Positions 52,118 to 61,700 of a stretch of 64,000 nt of DNA are shown here, piece by piece. Both the position numbers and the translations under genes were made by a program. Source of the DNA: Mycobacterium gastri. Its GTDB lineage: Bacteria; Actinomycetota; Actinomycetes; Mycobacteriales; Mycobacteriaceae. Under the pieces are notes generated by a model that worked only from the letters and a program-made list of their open reading frames with translations, ran no database searches and was not told the DNA's origin. The stretch lies in NCBI RefSeq assembly GCF_002102175.1, contig NZ_LQOX01000082.1, positions 18,726-82,725 on the forward strand, given 5' to 3'. Within the stretch, counting starts at the first letter, position 1. Each line of letters begins with the position of its first letter.

Positions 52118-55100
52118 GCCCGCAACCGATCCTCACCGCGGCGGCTCTCCGCGTCTGGCCTGACACCGTCGCTACCCCGCGGGCCATCGCGACACTGCGG
52201 CGCGACGCCGACGACCGGCGCTGCCTGGCCGAGGCGCTGGCCGCGGCCTACACCGCCGGGCACCAGCTGAACTTCGCGGGACAGCGGTCTTGGCCGCACC
52301 GGCCCCTCGACCTGCCCACCTACCCGTTTCAGCACCGGACCTACTGGTTCTCGGCCTTCACCGCCCCCGATATGGCAGAACGGGCCCGGGCCGGGGCGTC
52401 ATGGTCGGGGCAGGCTCGCGCCGGCGTGGCTGGGTCAACCGATGGGCCTGAGCCGCAGGATTTTCCGACCGGCGACCAGCTGAGCGGCCTCAGCGCCCTG
52501 GCACCGGATCAGCGCCTGGACCACATCGCCGAACTCGTCCGCACCGCGCTCGCGGAAGTCCTACACACGTCCGACACCGACATTGAAGCGAACTCAGAAT
52601 TCGTTGCGCTGGGCATGGATTCGCTGACCGCCATGGACTTGTACCGTCGACTGCAGGCGATGCTGGGCACCGACATTCCCGCGTCGTTGTTCTTCGCCCA
52701 CCCGACACCGGCCGCGCTGGCCCGAGCGCTGCTGGCGATGTGGGAGCACCGATCCGCGGATCCGGAACAGATCGCCATCAGCCGGGTGCCCCGGGACGGC
52801 GAACTTCCGCTGTCGCACGCGGAGGAACAGTTGTGGTTCCTGAACCAGCTGTTGCCGTCATCGAGTGCGTACAACGTGGCGGCCCGAGTGAACATCCCCG
52901 GGCCGGTGAATCGCGACGTGCTGCGACGCAGTCTGGACGCAGTGATAGCCCACCATGAGGTGCTCCATACAACATTCCGGAGCGCCCGCGGTGTCCCACA
53001 GGCGGTGGTCGGCGCGCCCCAGCCGGTTGGGCTGCGGTTCGAGCAGATGAGTACCGAGGCGGAGATCACCGCGGCCGCGGCCGCGGAAGCGGCGATTCCG
53101 TTCGACATCGGCGTCGGCCCGTTACTGCGGGCCCGGTTGTTCGGACTCGGCGACGGGCGGCACGTGTTGGTGCTGACGATGCATCACATCATCAGCGACG
53201 GCTGGTCGTTCCGGGTGCTGCTGCGTGATCTGGCTCGAATCTATCAAGCGCTCGAACGCGGCGAACCCAGCCCGCTCGGCGAATTGCCGATCCAGTATCG
53301 GGATTACGCACAGTGGGAACGAGAGCGGTTGCGCGGCGAGCGCTTCGACGCACTAGTCGGGTTCTGGAAGGACTATCTCGCTGGCGCGCCGCCGCTGGAG
53401 CTCGACACCGATCGTCCTCGACCCACATTCGGAACCTTTCGGGGTGCGCGGATGCATTTCGACCTCGGGCGGGAGCTCACCGCCGCACTGCGCGAGCTGT
53501 GCCGCGCGCGGAACGTCACTACCTCCGTGCCGCTCCTCGCGGCATTGAGTGTGGTGCTGCACCAGTTTTCGGGTCAGGACGACATCGTGATCGGCACCCT
53601 GAGCGGCAACCGGGCGAGGCTGGAGACCGAAGACCTGATTGGGCTGTTCGTCAACGCGCTCCCGGTCCGGATCCGTCTCGACGGCGATCCCGGCGTCACC
53701 GAGTTACTCACTCGAGTCCGGCAATGTTTGGTCGACGTCCTGGCGCACCAAGGCCTCCCGTTCGATCTGATCGTCAACGCGACCGCTCCAGACCGAGACG
53801 CCAGCCGCAATCCGCTGTTCGGGGTGCAATTCGTCCTACAGCCCGCGGCCCGCGCAACCGAGCGCAGCGGCCTCGGCTTCGAGGTCGCCGAGATCGAAAC
53901 GCACACGGCAAAACGCGATCTCACCTTCACCTTCGTCGACGACGACGCGATCACCGGGCATGTGGAGTACGCCACCGAGTTGTTCGACGCCACCCGCATC
54001 GAGCTACTCATCGCTCACCTCCGCGAGGTCCTTGACGCGATGGTGTCCGACCTCGGCCGGCGATTATCCGGACTTCCCATGCTGACCGAATCCGAGCGCG
54101 CGCACTACCGGACGGAACGGTCACGGCTTCAGACACCACAGACACCGGCCGGCTCGATTCAGGAGCTCTTCGAGATGACCGCCGATCACGTCCCGGATGC
54201 CGTGGCGGTGACAGCGGATGGCCACTCACTGACCTACCGCGAGCTCGACGCCGCGGCCAACAGGTTGGCTTGGCGGCTACGGAGTCTTGGCGTGAAAGCT
54301 GGCACCGTGGTGGGTTTCAGTCCTCGCCGGGCCGTCGGAATGGCCGTCGGCATGCTCGCAATCCTCAAGGCGGGCGGCGTATACGTGCCGGTCGATCCGT
54401 CGTATCCGAAGGACCGCGCCCGGATCATGCTCGACGACGCGGGAGTGCAGCTGCTGCTTGACGAGAACGAGATCGAGAGTCCGTCCGTTCAGCAGGAATC
54501 CGCTGAGCGACTGCCGTCTGCCGTTGCGCCGGACGATCTCGCTTATGTGATGTACACGTCCGGTTCGACGGGCCGGCCGAAAGGGGTGGCAGTCACCCAC
54601 CGCGGCGTCGTCGAGTACGTCCAGACCCTCGGCCGCGACCTGGCTCTCGCCGCCGACGATGTCTACCTGGAAACCGCGTCCATCTCGTTCTCCTCATCGA
54701 TTCGCCAGCTGATGGCTCCGCTTGCCATCGGGGCGCAGGTGGTGATCGTGACGAACGAGGAACGTCACGACCCGGCCGCGCTGCTGCGCCGCATCGACGA
54801 ATCCCAAGTCACCGTCGCCGATCTCGTCCCCACAATGGTCGCCGGCATGGTCCGCTGCATCCGCGAAACGCAGCCGGCCGTACCCTTGCCGAGCCGATTG
54901 AGGTTGTTGCTCACCGCGAGTGAGCCGCTGCGGGCCGGCATCGTGCGGGCGTGGCGCGATCGGATCGGCGGCAATATCACATGGATCAACATGTATGGCC
55001 AGACCGAGACCACCGGCATCGTCAGCCTGTACCGCGTCGGGCAGGTGCGCGGCTCAGACCAGAGCATCGTGCCGATCGGGCGTCCCCGCGGCAACGTTGG

Positions 55101-57228
55101 CATGTACGTCCTTGACCAACGAATGCGGCTGGTTCCACCGGGGGTCTCCGGCCAATTGTTCATCGCCGGTACAGCATTGGCGCGAGAGTATGTGGGCGAC
55201 CCGGCGCTGACCGCGCGCAAGTTCCTGCCCGCACCGTGGGATCCCGGTGAACGCTTGTACGCCAGTGGCGACGTGGTGCGGCTCGGTTGGGACGGCACGA
55301 TCGAGTTCCGCAACCGCACCGACGGTCAAGTCAAGATCCGCGGCCTGCGGGTGGAACCCGGCGAGATCGACCAAGCGCTGCTCGACCATCCCGGCGTTCG
55401 TGACGCCGTCACGATCGTGCAGAACATCGACGGTGAGCCCGGCGTGCTTGTCGCTTATGTCGTTGCTGAGTCGGAGCACGTTTCGGGACCGGTCTCGGTG
55501 GGCGAGTTGCGCGACCACACGCGGCGCCGACTGCCCGAGCACATGGTCCCCGCGGCATTCGTCCTGCTAGAGCGGCTGCCGCTGACGCCCAACGGCAAGC
55601 TCGACCGCGCGGCGCTGCCGGAGGTCACGATCCGCCGCGACCCCGAGGTCGAATACATCCCGCCGCGCGCCGGTCTCGAAGAGTCGCTCGCGAGCATCTG
55701 GCGCAGCATCTTGCCGGTCGAGCAGATCGGGGCCGGCGACAATTTCTTCGCGCTCGGCGGTCATTCGCTACTGGCTGCCCAGTTGCGTTCCCGGATCCAT
55801 CAACTGCTCGGGGTCCACCTGCCGCTGGAGGTGCTATTCGAACACCAGACACTGGCCGAACTGGCCCGTCGAATCGAGGAGTCCGGCACCAGTGCGGGAG
55901 AGGCGCCGGAGCTGCGGCCGGCACCTCGCGGCGGTACGGTGCCTGCCTCCTACGCCCAGGAACAGATCTGGCAAGCCGAACGCGACGACCCCGGCGCCGC
56001 CGCGCACTGGATCGATGTGTCGATCCGCATCATCGGACCACTCGAGGCCGCGCTGCTGGTACGCGCCGTGCAAGACGTCGTGCAGCGACATGACCTGTTG
56101 CGCACCGTATTCCGGCCCACCGCCACCACGTTGGCACAGGTGATTCTGGATGCGCACGTTCCCGACGTACCGGTTGTCGACGCCCAGCCGACCACGACCG
56201 CGGAACATAACGGGGAATGGCGCGATCTGGACATCCGCCCGCCACTGCGCGCCGAGGTGCTCCGGGTTGCCGACGACAACCACATCCTGCGACTGCGCGC
56301 GCATCGCATACTGGTCGACGGACATTCGATGCGAGTGCTGTTGGGCGAAATCGGCGCGGCGATCGCGAATAGGCTGGGCACCGACAAGGTTTCCGGAGTT
56401 TCCTTACCCGGCCGCGAGTTGCAGTACGCCGACTATGCGTATTGGGAGCGGCAGTGGCTGACCGGTGCAGCGCTGGCACGACGGGTCGACTACTTCCGCG
56501 AGCAGTTTGCCCTCGGCGAGCTGCCCCCCGGCCTACCCACCGACTACCCTCGTTGCGACCGCCGGGCTCGGCAAGGCCGGCGGTATGCATTCGAGTTCTC
56601 GCCGGAGATCGCGGAGGCGGCACGGACGCTTGCGATTCGCGAGCAGGCGTCGCTGTACATGGTGCTGCTAGCGGCATTCGCGGTGGCCCTCGGCCGTTAC
56701 GCGGACCGGCGCGCGTTGGTGATCGGCGCTCCGGTGACCCGGCGCAGCGATCCAGCCACGCAGCTGATCATCGGACCGTTCATGAATACGGTGCCTCTGC
56801 GTGTCGACCTCGACGCCGACCCGGAGCTGCCGGCGGTGATCCGCGAAGTGAAGGCAAAAGTGCTGGGCGCCTTGTCGAATCAGGATGCCCCATGGCACTA
56901 CGTCATTGCGGCGCTCACGGCCCAGCACGGGGAGATCGCCCGCGGAATCGGTGAGGTGGCGTTCCTGATGGACGAGCCGGTGCCGGCAGAATTCTCCGTG
57001 GGTGGATTCGCTTTCAGCCACGTTCCGCCGCAACGGCTTTCCGTGCGGCGCGAGCTGACAGTCGCGATGAGCACCCAGGGCGGCGGGATCAGCGGAACGG
57101 TGACCTATGACGGTGCGCTCTTCGAATCACGGTCAATCGAACGAATCGTCACCAGCTTCGTCGCGGTGCTATCCCCGTCGAATACCAGGCGAATGGCAAT
57201 TGCGTCTGAGTTGAGGAGAAGCAGGTGA
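52090..57228 (+). CDS. Hybrid PKS/NRPS part: AT tail-ACP-C-A-PCP-C (degenerate)
   Basis: This 1712-residue frame starts inside the interrupted AT. The AT end (YPFQHRTYWF) is at 78-87 and the ACP Ser178 lies in LGMDSLTA. Condensation domain is at 235-670 with His365-His366-I-I-S-Asp370-Gly. Adenylation domain is at 690-1175 (YTSGSTGRPKG, NMYGQTETTG, NGKLDRAALP); its substrate segment ISFSSSIRQL has Ser868 where Asp235 of the classic code binds the amino group. PCP Ser1226 is in GGHSLLAA. The final C-like domain is at 1285-1700 with His1405-Arg1406-I-L-V-Asp1410-Gly, so the catalytic second His is Arg. It ends with overlap to the Rieske gene. Assembly of a mixed polyketide-peptide is inferred. 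Confidence 0.9.
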   Translation: MHGADGATVSPQPILTAAALRVWPDTVATPRAIATLRRDADDRRCLAEALAAAYTAGHQLNFAGQRSWPHRPLDLPTYPFQHRTYWFSAFTAPDMAERARAGASWSGQARAGVAGSTDGPEPQDFPTGDQLSGLSALAPDQRLDHIAELVRTALAEVLHTSDTDIEANSEFVALGMDSLTAMDLYRRLQAMLGTDIPASLFFAHPTPAALARALLAMWEHRSADPEQIAISRVPRDGELPLSHAEEQLWFLNQLLPSSSAYNVAARVNIPGPVNRDVLRRSLDAVIAHHEVLHTTFRSARGVPQAVVGAPQPVGLRFEQMSTEAEITAAAAAEAAIPFDIGVGPLLRARLFGLGDGRHVLVLTMHHIISDGWSFRVLLRDLARIYQALERGEPSPLGELPIQYRDYAQWERERLRGERFDALVGFWKDYLAGAPPLELDTDRPRPTFGTFRGARMHFDLGRELTAALRELCRARNVTTSVPLLAALSVVLHQFSGQDDIVIGTLSGNRARLETEDLIGLFVNALPVRIRLDGDPGVTELLTRVRQCLVDVLAHQGLPFDLIVNATAPDRDASRNPLFGVQFVLQPAARATERSGLGFEVAEIETHTAKRDLTFTFVDDDAITGHVEYATELFDATRIELLIAHLREVLDAMVSDLGRRLSGLPMLTESERAHYRTERSRLQTPQTPAGSIQELFEMTADHVPDAVAVTADGHSLTYRELDAAANRLAWRLRSLGVKAGTVVGFSPRRAVGMAVGMLAILKAGGVYVPVDPSYPKDRARIMLDDAGVQLLLDENEIESPSVQQESAERLPSAVAPDDLAYVMYTSGSTGRPKGVAVTHRGVVEYVQTLGRDLALAADDVYLETASISFSSSIRQLMAPLAIGAQVVIVTNEERHDPAALLRRIDESQVTVADLVPTMVAGMVRCIRETQPAVPLPSRLRLLLTASEPLRAGIVRAWRDRIGGNITWINMYGQTETTGIVSLYRVGQVRGSDQSIVPIGRPRGNVGMYVLDQRMRLVPPGVSGQLFIAGTALAREYVGDPALTARKFLPAPWDPGERLYASGDVVRLGWDGTIEFRNRTDGQVKIRGLRVEPGEIDQALLDHPGVRDAVTIVQNIDGEPGVLVAYVVAESEHVSGPVSVGELRDHTRRRLPEHMVPAAFVLLERLPLTPNGKLDRAALPEVTIRRDPEVEYIPPRAGLEESLASIWRSILPVEQIGAGDNFFALGGHSLLAAQLRSRIHQLLGVHLPLEVLFEHQTLAELARRIEESGTSAGEAPELRPAPRGGTVPASYAQEQIWQAERDDPGAAAHWIDVSIRIIGPLEAALLVRAVQDVVQRHDLLRTVFRPTATTLAQVILDAHVPDVPVVDAQPTTTAEHNGEWRDLDIRPPLRAEVLRVADDNHILRLRAHRILVDGHSMRVLLGEIGAAIANRLGTDKVSGVSLPGRELQYADYAYWERQWLTGAALARRVDYFREQFALGELPPGLPTDYPRCDRRARQGRRYAFEFSPEIAEAARTLAIREQASLYMVLLAAFAVALGRYADRRALVIGAPVTRRSDPATQLIIGPFMNTVPLRVDLDADPELPAVIREVKAKVLGALSNQDAPWHYVIAALTAQHGEIARGIGEVAFLMDEPVPAEFSVGGFAFSHVPPQRLSVRRELTVAMSTQGGGISGTVTYDGALFESRSIERIVTSFVAVLSPSNTRRMAIASELRRSR

Positions 57229-58391
57229 GCAGCATCACGGATGCGGACTTCGAACACACCGGGCCGGGCCGGCCGGCCGGCTACCTGCTGCGACAACGCT
57301 GGCAACCCGTGTACGCCGCCGAGGAGCTCGACGCTGGCCGCGCGGTGCCACTGAAGGTGCTGCACGAGGAGCTCACCCTCTACCGCGGCGAAGACGGTGC
57401 CGCGCACATCGTCGCCGGCCGCTGTGCCCATCGCGGCGTGCTGCTGTCGATCGGGATCGTGCAGGGCGATTGCGTGCGGTGCCGCTACCACGGCTGGCAA
57501 TACGACGAGACTGGGCAATGCGTGGATCAGCCGGCCGAGCCGAAGAGCTTTGCGGACAAGGTCCGGATCGCGAGCTACCCCGTCGAGGAATACTTCGGCT
57601 TCATCTGGGTGTACCTCGGTGAGGCGCCCGTTCCCGAGCTACCACGTTGGCCCGAACTGGAACCATACGGCCGATTTCACGTCATCGAACTGAGGAAGTG
57701 GAACTATTTCCACGATCTTGAGAACACCGTCGACGACGTCCACCAGTACTGGGTACACAAGACCGGCATTTATCAGGACGACGGCATGGCCGGTGAGTTC
57801 CCCGAAATCACCGCCGAGCCAGCCGAATTCGGGCTTACTCAGACGAGTCGATTCACGAACGGGTTCGTCAGGCGCTTGGCGCTACTGATGCCGAACACCC
57901 TCTATTTCAACTCGGGAGCCGGGGTGCTGCGCGGGTTCAAGAGCTTCTTGTGGAACGTACCGGTGGACGACGAAAGCCACATGATGTTCTTCCTTTTCAT
58001 CGCCGCGCAGCTGCCTCCGGATGTCGGAGCCCGGGTGGCCGCGGGCGTGCGTGACGCCCGCAAGTATCTGGGCGAGCTGCGGCCCGTCGACGAAATCGTG
58101 CGCGCGGTGCTCAGCGGCACGCAACGCTTCGACGATATCGAAGACCGGCCGGATCAGGTGCTGATCGAGGACGGCATCGTACTGCTCGGCCAGGGCGTGC
58201 TGCCGGATCGGTCGCTGAATCAGCTCGGCAGCTCGGACGCGGCAATCGTGTTGCTGCGCAAACTCTATGCCCGTGAACTCGCGGCGGTCGAGGCCGATCG
58301 CCCGCTCACCAAGTTCCCCACGCCCGACGCGGCCGCCCTCGCGCGACTCGATGGCCGAAACCCCGAAGCTTCAGAAAGGCCTATCCAATGA
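57225..58391 (+). CDS. Rieske-type non-haem iron oxygenase
   Basis: This 388-residue protein starts at GTG 57225, overlapping the NRPS stop (GTGA). Rieske [2Fe-2S] ligands: Cys67-x-His69 and Cys86-x2-His89 (GRCAHRG, CRYHGW). Mononuclear iron site: Asp170-x2-His173-x4-His178 in ENTVDDVHQYWVH, the typical form of ring-hydroxylating oxygenase alpha subunits of the phthalate/vanillate type. No reductase or small subunit gene is adjacent. Its position between NRPS and PKS genes with coupled starts says it tailors the product, by hydroxylation, demethylation or desaturation. Confidence 0.92.
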   Translation: MSSITDADFEHTGPGRPAGYLLRQRWQPVYAAEELDAGRAVPLKVLHEELTLYRGEDGAAHIVAGRCAHRGVLLSIGIVQGDCVRCRYHGWQYDETGQCVDQPAEPKSFADKVRIASYPVEEYFGFIWVYLGEAPVPELPRWPELEPYGRFHVIELRKWNYFHDLENTVDDVHQYWVHKTGIYQDDGMAGEFPEITAEPAEFGLTQTSRFTNGFVRRLALLMPNTLYFNSGAGVLRGFKSFLWNVPVDDESHMMFFLFIAAQLPPDVGARVAAGVRDARKYLGELRPVDEIVRAVLSGTQRFDDIEDRPDQVLIEDGIVLLGQGVLPDRSLNQLGSSDAAIVLLRKLYARELAAVEADRPLTKFPTPDAAALARLDGRNPEASERPIQ

Positions 58392-58726
58392 CCACCATCG
58401 ATGATCTGATGCGGCGGGCAGCGAAGATGATTGCGGAGGATCCCGAGCAGGCACGCAAGTTCGGTGGCATCTACAAATTCGCGTTGGATGGCGAGGGTGG
58501 ACGAACATTCATCGTCGACTTCACCGATGACCCCCGGGTGACCGACGGTGATGGCAAGGCGCAATGCACGATCAGCATGACGGCAAGCGATTTCATCGAT
58601 GTGGTGGAGGGGCGCGCCGGCCCACGCTCGCTCTTCTTCAAGGGGAGGCTGAGCATCAGCGGTGATTGGCGGCTTGCCATGAGAATGCGAAAGCTCAACA
58701 AGGTCATGGGCGGCGGACATGACTGA
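58388..58726 (+). CDS. SCP2 sterol-transfer-like protein
   Basis: This 112-residue SCP2-domain protein (FIVDFTDDPRVTDGDGKAQC, then TMTASDFIDVVEGRAGPRSL and FFKGRLSISGDWRLAMRMR) has the full small SCP2 fold. SCP2 proteins bind acyl chains or sterols in a hydrophobic tunnel. It starts in an ATGA overlap with the Rieske gene and overlaps the next PKS by eight bases. A role as carrier of the lipophilic intermediate to the oxygenase is a reasonable guess. Confidence 0.9.
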   Translation: MTTIDDLMRRAAKMIAEDPEQARKFGGIYKFALDGEGGRTFIVDFTDDPRVTDGDGKAQCTISMTASDFIDVVEGRAGPRSLFFKGRLSISGDWRLAMRMRKLNKVMGGGHD

Positions 58727-61700
58727 CAACCAGGCGGCGGGTGGGGGATTCGCGATCGTCGGCTACGCTTTGCGATTTCCGGGAGCGGTCGATGCCGGCG
58801 AATTCTGGAATGTCCTGCGGCAAGGACGGGAAACGGTTTCGGAAATACCCCGTGATCGGTGGGATCTCGATGAGTACTATGACCCCGATCCGGACGCGCC
58901 GGGCAGATTCGTAACGCGCCGCGCCGGGCTTATCGAGGACATCAAGGGTTTCGACGCACCCTTCTTTGGGATATCGACGCGTGAGGCCATATTCATGGAT
59001 CCGCAGCATCGCCTGCTGCTGGAGACGGCATGGCGGGCGGTAGAGCATTCCGGCATCGCGCCGATGGGCCTGGCGGGCAGCATGACCGGCGTGTTCATGG
59101 GCATTTCCACGCAGGACTACCTGACTCTGCTGACAAACGCCATGACCTTCGAAGAAATCGAAGCCTATCTCGCGATTGGTACGTCGCCCGCCGCGGCGGC
59201 GGGACGGATCAGCTACCGATTGGGGTTGGTGGGTCCCGCCGTCTCGGTCGACACCGCGTGCAGCTCGTCTCTGGTGGCCGTCCACCAGGCGTGCCAGGCA
59301 CTGCGATTCTCCGAATGCGACCTCGCGCTAGCCGGCGGCGTGAACCTACTGATCAGCCCGGCAACGATGATCAATTTCTCACGGGCGCGGATGCTTTCGC
59401 CGGATGGTCGGTGCAAGACTTTCGACGCGGCCGCGGATGGGTATGTGCGCGGGGAGGGTTGCGGTGTCGTCGTGGTAAAGCGGCTGGACGACGCCATCCG
59501 CGACGGAGATCAGATCCGCGCCGTGATACGGGGCAGCGCGGTGAATCAGGACGGCGCCTCCGGTGGCTTGACGGTGCCCAACGGCATCGCCCAGCAGCGG
59601 GTCATTGCCGACGCGCTACGGCGCGCGGGTGTCGCACCCGCTGACGTCGATTACCTGGAGGCGCACGGGACCGGGACATCGCTGGGCGATCCGATCGAAA
59701 TCCAAGCCGCTGGTGCTGCCTTCGGCGCTGGCCGCGACCCCACGCGGCCGTTGTTGATCGGGTCGGTCAAGACGAATATCGGGCACCTGGAAGCAGGAGC
59801 CGGGATCGCCGGCTTGATCAAGGTCATCCTGTCGCTCGAACATCAGGAACTACCGAAGCACCTGAATTTCGCGAACCCGTCGCCGCACATTCCCTGGGAA
59901 CGGCTTCCGGTGCGGGTTGTCGCGGAGGCTGTCCCATGGGCGCGCACCGACCGGCCGCGTGTCGCGGGCATCAGTTCGTTCGGGTTCACCGGGACCAACG
60001 CGCACGTCGTCGTCGAGGAAGCACCGCCGCCCGCGAAACGGGATACAGCGACACCAATAGCCGGGCGCTTCAGCGTATTGCCCCTGTCGGCGCGCACGCC
60101 GGGCGCGTTGATGCAGGTGGCTCAGCGCTACCGAGCTTGGTTAGCCGCACATCCCGAAGCCGCGCTGGCGGACGTGTGCCTGACCGCCGGGTCGGGGCGA
60201 TCCCATTTCGAGCAGCGTGCCGCATTGGTGGTCAATTCGGTGGCATCGGCGAGTGAGTTACTCGGTGCGCTCGCCGACGACCGCCCGGCGCCAGGTCTGA
60301 TACGAGGGGGATGCGGTGACCCGCCGAAGACAGCGTGGCTGTTTCCGGGCCAGGGCAGCCAATATGCCGGCATGGCCAAGGGCCTATTCGACGCCGAACC
60401 CGTCTTCGCCGAAACGCTGACCCGGTGTGCGAACGTCGTCGCTGAAGTTCTCGAAAAGCCGATGCTCGACGTAATTTTCGGTACCGATCAGGACATCTTG
60501 CGAAACACCTCGTATGCCCAACCGGCTCTCTTCGCGGTGGAACTCGGACTGGCCCGACTCTGGCAGTCGTGGGGCCTCGAACCGGATGTGGTGCTGGGCC
60601 ACAGCGTCGGTCAATATTCGGCGGCCTGTGTCGCAAATGTGTTCAGTCTTGAAGACGGAGCGTTGTTGATGGCTGAGCGCGGCCGGCTGTTCGGCAGCCT
60701 GCCCGCCGGCGGCCGGATGGTCGCCGTGCGGGCCGCCGCCGAACGGGTCGAAAGCTGCACCGACGAGTTCCCGCGGGTGTCAGTGGCAGCCTATAACGGT
60801 GCCAATACGGTGCTGTCCGGACCGGTCGAGGATCTACAGCGCGCCGTCGCCGGATTTGTGGCCGAGGATGTCCGGTGTGACTGGCTGGACACCAGCCATG
60901 CCTTTCATTCCGTACTGCTCGATCCCGTCCTCGATGAGTTCGAGGCGTTGCTGAGCCGTTTCGAGTTCGGTTCGCCGCAGCGGACATTGGTGTGTAACCG
61001 CACCGGCGCGGCCGTGGGCAGGAACGTGTGCCTGGACGGCCAGTACTGGCGCCGCCACGCCCGCCAGCCCGTCGACTTCGCCACGAGTGTGCGCACGCTG
61101 TCCGAACTGGGCTGCGCGCTGTTACTCGAGGTCGGCCCGCAACCGGTGCTGACCGCCGCCGCCCTGCGCGCCTGGCCCGACCCTGAGACCAGACCCCAAG
61201 CCATTGCCTCTGTGCGCCGCAACGGCGGCACCGATCACCGCCAGATCAGCGAGGCCGTCGCCGCGCTATTCGTCGCCGGCCACCGTCCCGGCCACACGAA
61301 ATACGAGCAGGGCAGCGGCCGCAAGATCGACCTGCCCACGTACCCGTTCCAGCACCGCGATTACTGGTACGAGAAAAGCAATGCCCGAGCCGGCCCCACC
61401 GAAGCCGTGCGCAGCGAGACAGTGCGGCTCCTCGAGGGGGGCCGGTTCTCCGAACTTGCCGCGCTCGTCGGTGATCCCGGCGGCAACGCCGTCGCGGTAC
61501 TGAAGAACCTCGCCGCTCGACACAATCAGGAACGTATCGGGCAGGCGATCGCGGATTGCCGCTACGAGATACGGTGGGAGAAAACCGCCCGCGTGGCCTC
61601 GGATCTCGGCGCCGGCAAGGAATTCACCTGGCTGCTGATCGCCGACGACAACGGCATCGTTGCACCGCTGGTCGATGTGCTGACGGCGCATGGTATCCGG

